DNA of 64,000 nt from Sinomonas gamaensis (GCF_005876955.1 NZ_SSCL01000015.1:1-64000), one strand, 5' to 3'. Numbered from the stretch's first letter, positions 1 through 8,482 are shown. Numbers and translations: made by a program. Notes: generated by a model not told the origin, from the letters alone.

Positions 1-277
1 CCTCCGCGGGCGCCTTGACGAGGAGGTGGAAGACGGCGGAGGAGTCGTACTGCTGGGCCTCGGTGCGGTAGCCGGTGGCCTCGACGAAGGCGGCGAACAT
101 CTGGTTCGTCACCGTTGTGGCGTCGATTCGGAAGCCGCCGAGTTCCACCTCGTGGACCGGGGTCTCCCCGTCCGTGGCGTACCCCTCCCCGAACGCGTCC
201 CCCATCTGGAAGACCCCCGCGGGAACCGCGCCGTCATCGTGATGCACCCCGTGGGGCGCGGCATCCGTCGTCGGCAT
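1..277 (-). CDS. Formylglycine-generating enzyme (sulfatase-modifying factor), 3' end outside window
   Basis: The first 92 codons of a minus-strand gene that runs off the left edge. The visible protein contains FQMGD, an acidic loop with DGETPVHEVEL, then GGFRIDATTVTN and FVEATGYRTEA. These are the opening motifs of the FGE-sulfatase (SUMF1) family. Family knowledge: the enzyme oxidises the cysteine of a CxPxR motif in sulfatases to C-alpha-formylglycine, which is needed for activity. It lies about 200 bases downstream of a Cys-type sulfatase on the same strand, so that sulfatase is its obvious client. The ATG at 277 is the first start in frame. The catalytic C-terminal cysteines cannot be seen here. 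Confidence 0.88.
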   Translation of the reverse strand, partial: MPTTDAAPHGVHHDDGAVPAGVFQMGDAFGEGYATDGETPVHEVELGGFRIDATTVTNQMFAAFVEATGYRTEAQQYDSSAVFHLLVKAPAE

Positions 278-297
278 CGCCTGCAATATCACCGGTA

Positions 298-330
298 GCT
301 GCTGCGCCGCCCGTGGCGCGGCGCAGCAGC
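298..330 (-). terminator. Perfect 13-bp stem-loop between sulfatase and FGE genes
   Basis: Arms 298-310 and 318-330 are exact reverse complements around a 7-base loop. The hairpin sits 21 bases upstream of the FGE start. There is no T-run on either strand. It may act as an attenuator or RNA-stability element that tunes FGE relative to sulfatase, since an enzyme that modifies its partner is needed in smaller amounts (inference). Confidence 0.5.
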
Positions 331-431
331 GGGGACCATATTCCATGACTTCTCTGGTTTCTTCTGAAGAGGCGCGCGACCCAACGGAGCCTGGCTTGTG
401 CAGTCAGAGCCGGCTCCTGCCCTCCGCAGGG

Positions 432-464
432 GCTGCACGGGCGACAGGCGGTCGCCCGTGCAGC
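432..464 (-). terminator. Perfect 14-bp stem-loop just after the sulfatase stop
   Basis: Arms 432-445 and 451-464 are exact reverse complements with a 5-base loop, starting about 20 bases beyond the sulfatase stop codon. No T-tract follows, as in many actinobacterial terminators. It probably ends or attenuates the transporter-sulfatase transcript. Confidence 0.55.
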
Positions 465-484
465 TGAGACTGCTGCCTGATTGC

Positions 485-2107
485 CTACTCGGCGGGCAGG
501 CCCTTGCCGCGCCTGCGGTAGAGCTCTAGGACCTTCTCGCGGGGGATGACGTCGCAGCGCGCGGCCCATTCCTCGTAGGCGGCTTTCATGCTGTGGACGA
601 GTTCGGGGTGTTCGGCGGCGAGGTCCTGGAGTTCGGTGCGGTCCAAGATCATGTCGTAGAGCTCCCATTCCTGGGCGTGCTTGCGCACGAGCTTCCACTT
701 GCCCTTCCGCACGCCGGAGTTGCCTTCGTGCTCCCAGAAGAGCAGGCGCTCGTCGTCGACGGCGTCGTCGCGGAGGGTGTCGAGCATGCTCGTGCCCTCG
801 AGCGGGCGGACGGGGTGCCCGGCGCGCGTCTCGGGGTACTCGGCGCCAGTGATGTCCAGGACGGTGGCCATCACGTCCGTGAGCTGGTGGGGCTGGGAGC
901 GGATGGCGCCCTTCGCCTCGATGCCTTCAGGCCAGTGGACGATGAAGGGAGTCGAGGTGCCGCCCTCGTGGATCCAGTGCTTGTATTCCCGGAAGGGGGT
1001 GTTGGAGAGGTTGGCCCAGGGCCGTCCGTAGGTGGCGTAGGTCGTCTCCGGGCCCGGAACCAGGGAGGGATCGTTGCCCGGCACGACCGGGCGGCCGTCG
1101 CGGGTCGTGGGCGAGAAGGCGACGTAGGTCGAGACGAAGTTCTCCGCCTCTGCCAAGGGCATCTCCTCGGCGCAGCCGCCGTTGTCGGAGAGGAAGATGA
1201 AGAGCGTGTTCTCGAACATGCCGTTTTCCTTCAAGGAGGCCACGACGCGCCCGATCCCCTGGTCCATGCGGTCGACTTGGGCGGCGTAGACCGCCATTCG
1301 AGCTGCCTCCCAGTCCTTCTCCTGCACGTCCTCCCAGGCGGGGACGCGAGGGTCGCGGTCGGTGAGGGGCCAGGCGGGGTCGATGATGCCGGCCTTGATC
1401 AGGCGTTCCAGCCGCTGGGTTCGCAGCTCGTCCCAGCCTTCGCTGAACCGCCCCGCGTACTTGCGGATGTCCTCCTCGAGCGCGTGCAGCGGCCAGTGGG
1501 GGGCGGTGTATGCCACATAGAGGAAGAGGGGGGCCTGTGGGGTCTCAGCGACGTGCTGCTCGACAAATGCCACGGCGTTGTCGCTTATGGCATCCGTGTA
1601 GTAGAACTCGGGGTCGAAAGCCTCGTGTTCGACGTTCGTCTCGTTGCGGGTCAGCGTGCGGGGCTCGAAGTAGCTTCCCGCGCCTTCGAGAGTGCCGTAG
1701 AAGTGCTGGAAGCCGCGGCGGGTGGGCCAGCTGTCGGTGACCGTGTGCAGATCGCTGGCCATGTGCCACTTGCCGGAGAGGCAGGTGCGGTACCCGGCGC
1801 CGGAGAGCACTTCGGCGATCGTGACGCAGGACTCGTTCAGGGTGCCGGAGTAGCCGTCAGGGGAGTCATCGTAGTTCAGGATCCCGATACCGGTCTGGTG
1901 GGGGTGCAGGCCGGTCATGAGGGACGCTCGGGAGGGGCTGCACCTGGCGGTGTTGTAGAACTGGGTCAGCCGGGTCCCGGATGCGGCCAAAGAGTCCAGG
2001 TTCGGGGTCTCGATCTCGCCGCCGTAGCATCCGATGTCGGAGAAGCCCATGTCGTCGGCGAGGACGAGGACGATGTTGGGTCGTGTCGTTGGGGTGTTCA
2101 TTGTCAC
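485..2107 (-). CDS. Sulfatase, formylglycine (Cys-type) arylsulfatase family
   Basis: Hydrolyses a sulfate ester; the natural substrate is unknown. Near the N-terminus LADDMGFSD supplies the paired Asp metal ligands. The signature CSPSRASLMTG (Cys about residue 56) is the CxPxR site converted to formylglycine. GKWH, FLSDNGG and HEGGTSTPF follow as expected for the alkaline-phosphatase-like fold. Length (540 aa) is normal. No signal peptide is evident, so the protein is probably cytoplasmic and acts on an imported substrate. The start is either GTG 2107, whose GTGA overlaps the transporter stop, or ATG 2101 two codons later. The transporter is directly upstream and its maturation enzyme downstream, making an import-desulfate module. 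Confidence 0.93.
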   Translation of the reverse strand: MTMNTPTTRPNIVLVLADDMGFSDIGCYGGEIETPNLDSLAASGTRLTQFYNTARCSPSRASLMTGLHPHQTGIGILNYDDSPDGYSGTLNESCVTIAEVLSGAGYRTCLSGKWHMASDLHTVTDSWPTRRGFQHFYGTLEGAGSYFEPRTLTRNETNVEHEAFDPEFYYTDAISDNAVAFVEQHVAETPQAPLFLYVAYTAPHWPLHALEEDIRKYAGRFSEGWDELRTQRLERLIKAGIIDPAWPLTDRDPRVPAWEDVQEKDWEAARMAVYAAQVDRMDQGIGRVVASLKENGMFENTLFIFLSDNGGCAEEMPLAEAENFVSTYVAFSPTTRDGRPVVPGNDPSLVPGPETTYATYGRPWANLSNTPFREYKHWIHEGGTSTPFIVHWPEGIEAKGAIRSQPHQLTDVMATVLDITGAEYPETRAGHPVRPLEGTSMLDTLRDDAVDDERLLFWEHEGNSGVRKGKWKLVRKHAQEWELYDMILDRTELQDLAAEHPELVHSMKAAYEEWAARCDVIPREKVLELYRRRGKGLPAE

Positions 2108-3456
2108 TTTCCTGGGTGAGGGGTGGCGGCGGTCTTCTCTTCGGCCTCGTGGATCAGCTCGCGGTCGATGTCAACGTGGGCGGTTTCCTTGGAGAGCTTC
2201 AGGGAGACCAGTGCGATGACGCCGGCGGCGATGACGTACAGCGCGACGGGGACCGTGGATTTGAACTCGGAGACCAGCCAGACGCAGAGCGCAGGCGCGA
2301 TCGCGCCAGAGATCAGGACGCCGAACTGGTAGACGATCGACATGCCGCTGTAGCGGACGTTGGCCGGGAAGAGCTCGGCGAAGAAGGCGGCTTCGGGGCC
2401 GAACATGGTGCAGGCCCCGAGCGCCCAGCCGATGACGAGGGCGACCCAGATCAGGCCGGGGATCTTCGAATCGACCATCGCGAAGACGGGGAAGGCCGTC
2501 AGGACGGCGACGGCGGCGCCGATGGCGAACACGGGGCGGCGGCCGAAGCGGTCCGAGAGGCCGCCGGCGAGCGGGATGACGACGAAGCCGACGACGGAGG
2601 CGATGAGGAGACCGTTCAGGGCGACGCTGCCGGGCAGCTTCAGCACCAGAGTGGTGTAGGTGAGGATGAAGGCGTTGTAGACGTTGAAGGTGATGCTCTC
2701 GCTGAATCGGGCGCCGGTTCCGAGGAGGATCTGCTTGGGGTATTTGCGGATGACTTCCAGTGCCGGGACCTTCACGCGCTCGTCGGCCTCGAGGAGGGCC
2801 TTGAAGGCCGGCGGCTCGGTGACCCGGAGCCGGACGAAGAGCCCGACCAGGACCAGGACCGCGCTGGCGATGAACGGAAGCCTCCAGGCCCAGTCGACCA
2901 GGGTGCTCTGCCCGCCCAAGCTCGCCAGGTTCACCGCGACAGTGGAGACCAGGAGGCCGAGCGGCACCCCCGTCTGCGGCCAGCTGCTGAACAAGCCGCG
3001 TCGGCCATTGGGGGCGTGCTCGAAGGTCAGGATCGCCGCGCCGCCCCACTCCCCGCCGAGACCGATGCCCTGCAGCATTCGGAGCAGGAGCAGCAGGATC
3101 GGCGCGGCGACGCCCAGCTGCCCGTAGGTTGGCAGGACGCCCATGAGGAAGGTGGAGCCTCCCATGATGAGCATGGTGATCACGAGGATCTTCTTCCGGC
3201 CCAGCCGGTCGCCGTAGTGGCCGAAGATCAGTCCCCCCAGCGGCCGGGTGACGAAGCCTGCGGCGAACGTCGCGAACGCTACAAGGCTGCCGATCAGGGG
3301 GTCGAACTGGGGGAAGAACTCCTTGTTGAACACAAGCGCGGCCATGGTGGCGTAGAGGAAGAAGTCGTACCACTCGATGACCGACCCCATGACGCTCGCG
3401 AGGATCACGCTCCGGGGCTTCGAGGGGTGTGGGGTGTCGTCGGCATAAGAGCGCAT
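2104..3456 (-). CDS. MFS transporter, metabolite:H+ symporter (MHS) type
   Basis: A 450-residue membrane protein opening with GSVIEWYDFFLYAT, the hallmark of the MHS branch (ShiA/ProP/KgtP relatives). The loop FGHYGDRLGRKK is the MFS signature between TM2 and TM3, and GLGGEWGG and SDRFGRRP are also typical. It should drive proton-coupled uptake of an organic anion. The stop overlaps the sulfatase start, so the two genes are translationally coupled and the likely cargo is the sulfatase substrate, a sulfate ester (inference). A perfect dyad at 3507-3525 lies about 50 bases upstream and probably controls it through the IclR protein encoded next door. Confidence 0.9.
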   Translation of the reverse strand: MRSYADDTPHPSKPRSVILASVMGSVIEWYDFFLYATMAALVFNKEFFPQFDPLIGSLVAFATFAAGFVTRPLGGLIFGHYGDRLGRKKILVITMLIMGGSTFLMGVLPTYGQLGVAAPILLLLLRMLQGIGLGGEWGGAAILTFEHAPNGRRGLFSSWPQTGVPLGLLVSTVAVNLASLGGQSTLVDWAWRLPFIASAVLVLVGLFVRLRVTEPPAFKALLEADERVKVPALEVIRKYPKQILLGTGARFSESITFNVYNAFILTYTTLVLKLPGSVALNGLLIASVVGFVVIPLAGGLSDRFGRRPVFAIGAAVAVLTAFPVFAMVDSKIPGLIWVALVIGWALGACTMFGPEAAFFAELFPANVRYSGMSIVYQFGVLISGAIAPALCVWLVSEFKSTVPVALYVIAAGVIALVSLKLSKETAHVDIDRELIHEAEEKTAATPHPGK

Positions 3457-3506
3457 CGTTGGACTCCTGATCTTTGTAGAAACTGAGAGGTTCCGTCGTC
3501 CCGCCG

Positions 3507-3525
3507 AATGGGACAGTGTCCCATT
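3507..3525. promoter_or_regulatory. 19-bp perfect dyad, probable IclR operator
   Basis: AATGGGACA-G-TGTCCCATT, a perfect 9-bp inverted repeat around one central base. It lies between the IclR gene and the transporter gene it probably controls. A closely related dyad core and a half-site occur on the other side of the regulator gene (4493-4520), which supports an operator role. Confidence 0.65.
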
Positions 3526-3578
3526 TGCTGCTTATTCGAGAGTGAGCCGAACCACACTCTTTTGTCAAGAAGGTCGGG

Positions 3579-4352
3579 TCAGAGGGGTACGGAGGCCCAG
3601 GCGGAGTCGACGCCAAGCATGCGGCTGATGTCACGCGAGGCGCCGAAAAGCTCGGGCAGGATGACATCCATCCGCTCGTTCGTCAGGCGCCCGCTCGGCC
3701 CCGAGACGGAGAGCGCGGCAATCGTGGAGCCAGCGCTGTCTCGGACGGGGACGGCGAGGGAGCTGATGTTGTCCAGAGTCTCGTTGTAGGCTCGGGCGCT
3801 GTTCGTCCGGCGGGCCTCTTCCACCCGGGCCAGGACTGTGTCCGGGTCAATGGGGGAGTGGACGCCGTTCGTGGTGACATGGGCCGCGGCGAGCACCCTG
3901 TTCGCCTCCTCCGAGGAGAGGTCCATCATCAGGATGCGCCCCGGGGCGCCGGACCAGAGCGGGTAGAGCCGTCCGAGCTCGGATGCGAAACGCAGCTCCG
4001 ACTCGCTCTGGACCTCCTCAATGAACATCCGGCCGTCCCCAACGCGTACCGACAGGCCTGCAGTCTCCCCCGTCCGGTCGCGGAGCGAGGTCAGGACCGG
4101 CAGCGCGACCTGCCCGATGTCGAGGCCGCGCTTGTACGCCATGCCCAACATCAGCGTCCGCGGCCCGAGCCGGTAGCTCAGATGCCGGCGGTCCTGGACC
4201 ACCATCTGGGTCTCCTCCAGGGTCTGCAGGAGCCGCTGGACCGTGCTCTTCGGGATGCCCGTCTGGGCGGCCAGGATCCGCGCACTGCTCCCCTCGGGGG
4301 CGAACCTGAGGGCATCCAGGATCTCTATGGCCTTCCTCGCAGAATCACTCAC
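3579..4352 (-). CDS. IclR-family transcriptional regulator
   Basis: A 257-residue regulator. Residues about 5-65 form the winged helix (RKAIEILDALRFAPEGSSARILAA then GIPKSTVQRLLQTLEE). The rest is the IclR effector domain, with YPLWSGAPGRILM and NSARAYNETLDNISSLAVPV typical of the family. It sits head-to-tail upstream of the transporter-sulfatase operon and divergent from the 4601 gene. Copies of the motif ATGGGACA lie on both sides of it. It probably autoregulates and responds to the sulfate ester or its product. It could also influence the divergent hydantoinase-type operon. Confidence 0.93.
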   Translation of the reverse strand: MSDSARKAIEILDALRFAPEGSSARILAAQTGIPKSTVQRLLQTLEETQMVVQDRRHLSYRLGPRTLMLGMAYKRGLDIGQVALPVLTSLRDRTGETAGLSVRVGDGRMFIEEVQSESELRFASELGRLYPLWSGAPGRILMMDLSSEEANRVLAAAHVTTNGVHSPIDPDTVLARVEEARRTNSARAYNETLDNISSLAVPVRDSAGSTIAALSVSGPSGRLTNERMDVILPELFGASRDISRMLGVDSAWASVPL

Positions 4353-4427
4353 GGTGCACCCTTCCGCCCCGCCCGCCCTCCGGCCGACGGCCCTCTCTGC
4401 CTAACGACAATCCCTGCCGGCGGCTGC

Positions 4428-4465
4428 CATTGACGTGGCTATTCGACATTGACGTGGCTATTCGA
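4428..4465 (+). repeat. Tandem duplication of a 19-bp unit
   Basis: Two exact 19-base copies (4428-4446 and 4447-4465) lie head to tail in the divergent intergenic region between the IclR gene and the 4601 operon. Each copy contains TTGACG, which resembles a -35 box, so the duplication may double a promoter element or an activator site. Confidence 0.75.
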
Positions 4466-4492
4466 CCATCCCAATCTGAATGTACCACTCGG

Positions 4493-4520
4493 ATGGGACA
4501 CTGTCCTGCACAATGGGACA
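4493..4520. promoter_or_regulatory. Imperfect IclR-type dyad plus half-site
   Basis: ATGGGACA-C-TGTCC (4493-4506) matches the 3507 dyad except in its outer right arm. A further AATGGGACA half-site follows at 4512-4520. The position, between divergent promoters and about 80 bases ahead of the 4601 gene, suits a second binding site for the adjacent IclR protein. Confidence 0.55.
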
Positions 4521-4600
4521 AGGTTGCGACCTTGCATAGCGATTGGAGGAGTATTAGAGGGCGACTAGTGGTGGGCTCTCAACAGGCAGGATTCTGAACA

Positions 4601-5920
4601 ATGAGAGTGGGACTGCGGCTAGAGGGAACCAGCTGCCGTACCGTTGTTCTGGATGGGCGGACTATAGTTTCCCCCGCCCGGGAGGTGCACGCCAGCAGCT
4701 TGCCGGAAGCACTGGAATCGGCCCTGTCGGCACTCCGTCGGGAATTCGGGTCCGGCATCACGGAGATCACCGCGGACGTCGGGCGGGTTCTGGCGGAGCG
4801 GAAGCTGGCCAGCGTCGTCGCCATCCGTATTTCGCCGCGTCCCCCCGCGGACGCTTTCCACGACACGGTGCTGCCACCCCTTGTTGAGCCGGCAGTGACC
4901 CGGACCGTGCACGTCGCCGGGGGCCACGACTTGCGGGGACGGCCCCTCGCCCCCTTGAACCTTCAGTCGTTCCTTGCTGATCTCCCCGGCATCCTCGCCG
5001 GCAGCGCACGGAACGTGGCGATCACTTCCGTCGGTTCGACGGCGTCAAAGGAGCACGAAACGCGCATAGCCGATGCCATCCTCAGCAATGACAAAGATGT
5101 GCGAATAAGTATTTCCAGCGACTTCTATTCCAGCGTCTTCCGGGACCGTGACTATACCGCCATCCTCAACAGTGCCTTGATGGAGACGGGGGAAGAGTTG
5201 GCTGCCGTGCTCGAGGAGGCGGGCCGACGACAATTCCCAGCCAGCCTCTTGTCGTTTGGAAAGAACGACGGCGGTCGAGCGCCCCTGTCGCGGTTGGCAA
5301 TGGCTCCCGTCCACGGGTTGCACGCCGAACCCGCGATGGCGATCCTCGGCGCGGCCACACTGGCGGGAATACCCGAGGGGGAAGTCATTCTCTGCACGGA
5401 CGGCGGAGTGACCGTGGCCCACACCCGCGGAGGCCTGCCTGCCGCCAGAAGCGTCATCCGCCAGGGCTTCGCGGCGAGCCTTGCCAGCAACGCTGCCATT
5501 CTTGAGCCGTACACCGTCCATCATCCAGTTCGCGGGGACTTCCCCTCCGTGGTCGCCGACCTCCGCGAACGGCAGGACGAGGCACTGCCCTTCGAGCTGG
5601 TGCCCACTCTGCCGTCGTCGCACGATGCCGCGCTGGTGGGCTCGGCCGCGGCGCCGCTCACGGCGTGGATCGACAGGCTCGAGACCGTCAGTGGCCGGGC
5701 TGACCTACAACGCGTTCAGAACCGTGCTGAAGAGGACGCCCACTCGGCGGCGGTCCAGTTGGGTGCTAGCCCAGGGCAAACCCATATCGTCGAGTCGAAC
5801 GTCTATGCCATGCCCTACGGCAACCCGGGAATCGTTCGAATCCGGGTCCAAGCCGCGGGAGAAACCCACGCCAACGAGGAACACATGCTGCCCACCGCCG
5901 TCCTGCGAAGCACCTCATGA
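4601..5920 (+). CDS. HyuA-like (hydantoinase/oxoprolinase superfamily) protein with degenerate nucleotide motifs
   Basis: A 439-residue protein whose layout matches the short HyuA-type proteins that usually pair with DUF917 proteins. In active relatives the N-terminus carries DxGGTxTD; here it reads LRLEGTSCRTVVLDG. A second phosphate-binding motif, normally like DVGGTTTD, reads CTDGGVTVAHTRGG. Both ATP-grip positions are therefore altered. SFGKNDGGRAPL and the flanking regions keep the family pattern. Overlap of 4 bp with the next gene (ATGA) shows coupled translation. It may be an inactive partner subunit or a divergent enzyme; the reaction is unknown. A Shine-Dalgarno-like CAGGA lies 9 bases before the ATG. 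Confidence 0.68.
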   Translation: MRVGLRLEGTSCRTVVLDGRTIVSPAREVHASSLPEALESALSALRREFGSGITEITADVGRVLAERKLASVVAIRISPRPPADAFHDTVLPPLVEPAVTRTVHVAGGHDLRGRPLAPLNLQSFLADLPGILAGSARNVAITSVGSTASKEHETRIADAILSNDKDVRISISSDFYSSVFRDRDYTAILNSALMETGEELAAVLEEAGRRQFPASLLSFGKNDGGRAPLSRLAMAPVHGLHAEPAMAILGAATLAGIPEGEVILCTDGGVTVAHTRGGLPAARSVIRQGFAASLASNAAILEPYTVHHPVRGDFPSVVADLRERQDEALPFELVPTLPSSHDAALVGSAAAPLTAWIDRLETVSGRADLQRVQNRAEEDAHSAAVQLGASPGQTHIVESNVYAMPYGNPGIVRIRVQAAGETHANEEHMLPTAVLRSTS

Positions 5921-6999
5921 GCACCCTCATCACCGCGGAAGACGTCCGGCACCTCCGCACCGGGGCCCACTTCCTGACCTGCACAATCGACCCGACGGCT
6001 ATCTATATCTACGCAGAAATGATCCAGCGGGCGATGGAGGGCCGCCCCTTGGAACTCATCACCGTTGACGAGCTTGCTGCCGAAGATCTGGTAGTGGCGG
6101 TCGGAATGGTAACGCAGGGCCTTTTCATCGCCGACATGCCTCCCGTAGGTGATGAGTTCCTCGGTTGCATCCGTGCCATCGAGGCCAGTCTCGGACGCTC
6201 AGTGCGGGCAATCTATTCGCTTGCCGCCGCCAACATCAACGGAATCGTTCCCCTCATGGTGGGATTGCAGTCCTCGCTGCCCGTCATCGATTCCGATCCT
6301 ATGGGCCGCGTCTTCCCCTTGATCAGCCAAACCACGCTGAATATTGGAAACGTGGCGATCGGCCCTATTGCGCTCATGGGAGTAACCGGGGAACGGGCGG
6401 TGGTCGAGGTCGAAAGCCCGCAGCGGGCCGAAACGCTAGTGCGCGCCCTCGTGACCGAACTGGGCGGCTGGGCAGCCACGGCCATGTACCCCTGTTCCGC
6501 GCGACAGCTGAAGGAGCACGGCGTCCACGGCTCCATCAGTCGGATGATCCGGATCGGGCAAATCCTCGATGCGAACACCACGGTTGAGAGAAAGCTGTTG
6601 ATGCTCACCGAGCTCCTCGGCACCACGCGCATCGCGCGGGCCCGCGTGAGCCACATCGAAAGCCTCTCCCGGCCCACCGATCTCGGCCTGCCGGCGCAGC
6701 CGTCCAGCATCATGCTCGAAGATGAAAGCACCGGACGCATCATCCACCTTGAAATCCAGAATGAGATCCTGCTGGTCCTCGTGGACGGTGCGGTAACGGC
6801 AGCCGTTCCGGACATGGTGACCCTGCTCAATTCCGAGCAGGGCACGGTGGTCAACATCGACGACATCCAGGTGGGCGACGTCGTGGACATCATGAAGATT
6901 GAGGCAGCGGCACAGTGGTACACAGCGGCGGGCCTTGATCTCACAGAGCCCAGGGCCTTCGGCATCCCGATAGGCCACCCAAGGCGGCGACATGCGTAG
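5917..6999 (+). CDS. DUF917 domain protein (hydantoinase partner)
   Basis: 360 residues throughout of the DUF917 family, which habitually lies beside HyuA-type genes. Recognisable blocks are ITVDELAAEDLVV, the motif DSDPMGRVFPLI (family form D-D/S-x-MGRxFP) and a Gly-rich central section. C-terminally, VHIVDI-like strands appear as VVNIDDIQVGDVVDIM. The start ATG overlaps the HyuA-like stop by 4 bp, and the stop overlaps the PucR gene by 8 bp, so all three genes form one transcript. The biochemical role of the family is not settled; a partner role in ring-opening or in an ATP-dependent amide reaction is inferred from context only. Confidence 0.82.
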   Translation: MSTLITAEDVRHLRTGAHFLTCTIDPTAIYIYAEMIQRAMEGRPLELITVDELAAEDLVVAVGMVTQGLFIADMPPVGDEFLGCIRAIEASLGRSVRAIYSLAAANINGIVPLMVGLQSSLPVIDSDPMGRVFPLISQTTLNIGNVAIGPIALMGVTGERAVVEVESPQRAETLVRALVTELGGWAATAMYPCSARQLKEHGVHGSISRMIRIGQILDANTTVERKLLMLTELLGTTRIARARVSHIESLSRPTDLGLPAQPSSIMLEDESTGRIIHLEIQNEILLVLVDGAVTAAVPDMVTLLNSEQGTVVNIDDIQVGDVVDIMKIEAAAQWYTAAGLDLTEPRAFGIPIGHPRRRHA

Positions 7000-8482
7000 A
7001 TCGAAAAATGAAACCCGGCTCGATCTTGCAGGGCTGTTGGCGCACGGTTCTCTCCGTGGCACCACGCCTCTCTACCTCACTCCATCCGGCGGGTTGGTAG
7101 AAAGCGTTGTCCTCGTCTCCCAGCTTGAGGAAATCCGACAGGTGCGTCCCAACACTGTCGTTGTCCTCTCGGCGGAGATGGGATCCGGGGGCTGGCTGGT
7201 GTCCGCGGCACTGCGCCACGCGTGGGAGCGGCGGGCCAGCGCCGTCGTCGTGGCCGGCAGCACCTATGCAAGCGCGGCGGTCGGACTGGCGCAGCGATTG
7301 GGCGTCACTCTTCTGGCCGCAGACGGAGACCCGGCAGCACTTGCCTTGGCACTGGCGGCCGAGATCGGAGCCTCCCTGTCGGTGGTCGATGCTGAACTGG
7401 CCCGGGTAGCCCGTGCAGTCGCAGGGGACACCACCCTTGGTGACGTCCTCAAGACTATTTCCAGGGAATTGGACGGGATCGGAGTTCTGCTGGGCTACGA
7501 CGGGGTGGTCCTGGCCTCCGCGGGCATACCTCCACGGGAGACTGACGAAGTCATCACGGTGGAAGTCGGCGATCCCAATAGCGCGGTCAGCTTCACGCTC
7601 ACGGCAAGCGTGCCCGCCTCTGGGGTCCACAACCTCCGGCTGGTGCGCTCAGTACTTGAGATCGCCACGCCCGCGGTGAAGGCTGCGTGGTTGTTGGAAG
7701 ACCAACTCAGCAGCGCCCGTGCCACTCCCACGGCGGCGATCGCGGCATTGGATCAGGACTCTGATGCGTCCGGCGCGGAGTTCGAGGAAAAGCACCGCCA
7801 TCTGCTGAACCAGCTTGGCTGGCGCGAGGGGGAACACTACGTTGCAGTGTGGTTCCGCAGTGGACGGGCGCAAGACCATCGCCCCGAACTGACGGCCGTG
7901 CTGCGCCTTCTCTGGCGCAAGGTCACAGCACGCAGCCCGTTGGCCGAGGTTCAAGGCGGTTGGCTCGCGCTCGTGCCGGCCGAGGATCATGACGCGTCGA
8001 CCCAGCTCGAAACCCGGATCAGGGCACGTCTGGGAGCGGCTCTTGCCGAGCTTGGCCTGGTGGTGGGACTGTCCAGGTGGCAGGAAGATGGTCCGGCACT
8101 GGCGTTGATCGTGCGTGAGGGTCGGCTCGCTGCCGAATCGTCCCGGTCAATGGGGCCGGGCACGGTTCTTGGCCTTGCCAACCTCGGGGTGGTCGCGGCT
8201 ACCAGCTTCGTCGACATGGATGCCGTCGCGCTCGTGGCCGAGCTGACACTGCCGCGACTCATGGCCTCTCCTGATCGCGACGTCGTCATCAAGGCCGTGG
8301 CCGTCTTCCTGGATCACGGCAGCTCAGTGAGCCTCGCCGCGAAATCCCTCAACTTGCACCGAAACACGCTGCAGGCCCGGCTCAACCGGGCCCGGGAACT
8401 CGGGGTCCCGCTTGATATTCCGGCCGAGATGCTGTCCGTCCACATCATCGCCAAAGTGCTGCAGCGCTTCGCGCAAGACTAG
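6992..8482 (+). CDS. PucR-family transcriptional regulator
   Basis: A 496-residue regulator. The N-terminal third matches the purine-catabolism regulator (PucR) input domain, with an SAEMGSGGWLVSAAL region and GSTYASAAVGLAQRLGVTLL. The C-terminus carries the PucR helix-turn-helix: FLDHGSSVSLAAKSLNLHRNTLQARLNRA, split over about residues 430-465. Family knowledge: such proteins control purine, hydantoin and amine catabolism. It is the last gene of the HyuA-like/DUF917 operon and is followed by a strong terminator. It probably regulates its own operon and perhaps the divergent hyu promoters at 10.8-11.2 kb. Confidence 0.87.
   Translation: MRRSKNETRLDLAGLLAHGSLRGTTPLYLTPSGGLVESVVLVSQLEEIRQVRPNTVVVLSAEMGSGGWLVSAALRHAWERRASAVVVAGSTYASAAVGLAQRLGVTLLAADGDPAALALALAAEIGASLSVVDAELARVARAVAGDTTLGDVLKTISRELDGIGVLLGYDGVVLASAGIPPRETDEVITVEVGDPNSAVSFTLTASVPASGVHNLRLVRSVLEIATPAVKAAWLLEDQLSSARATPTAAIAALDQDSDASGAEFEEKHRHLLNQLGWREGEHYVAVWFRSGRAQDHRPELTAVLRLLWRKVTARSPLAEVQGGWLALVPAEDHDASTQLETRIRARLGAALAELGLVVGLSRWQEDGPALALIVREGRLAAESSRSMGPGTVLGLANLGVVAATSFVDMDAVALVAELTLPRLMASPDRDVVIKAVAVFLDHGSSVSLAAKSLNLHRNTLQARLNRARELGVPLDIPAEMLSVHIIAKVLQRFAQD

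Noticed and set aside
593-2119. A 508-codon open frame on the plus strand opposite the sulfatase
   Set aside because: No family motif; composition is that of a GC-rich antisense shadow. The sulfatase on the other strand has all its catalytic motifs.
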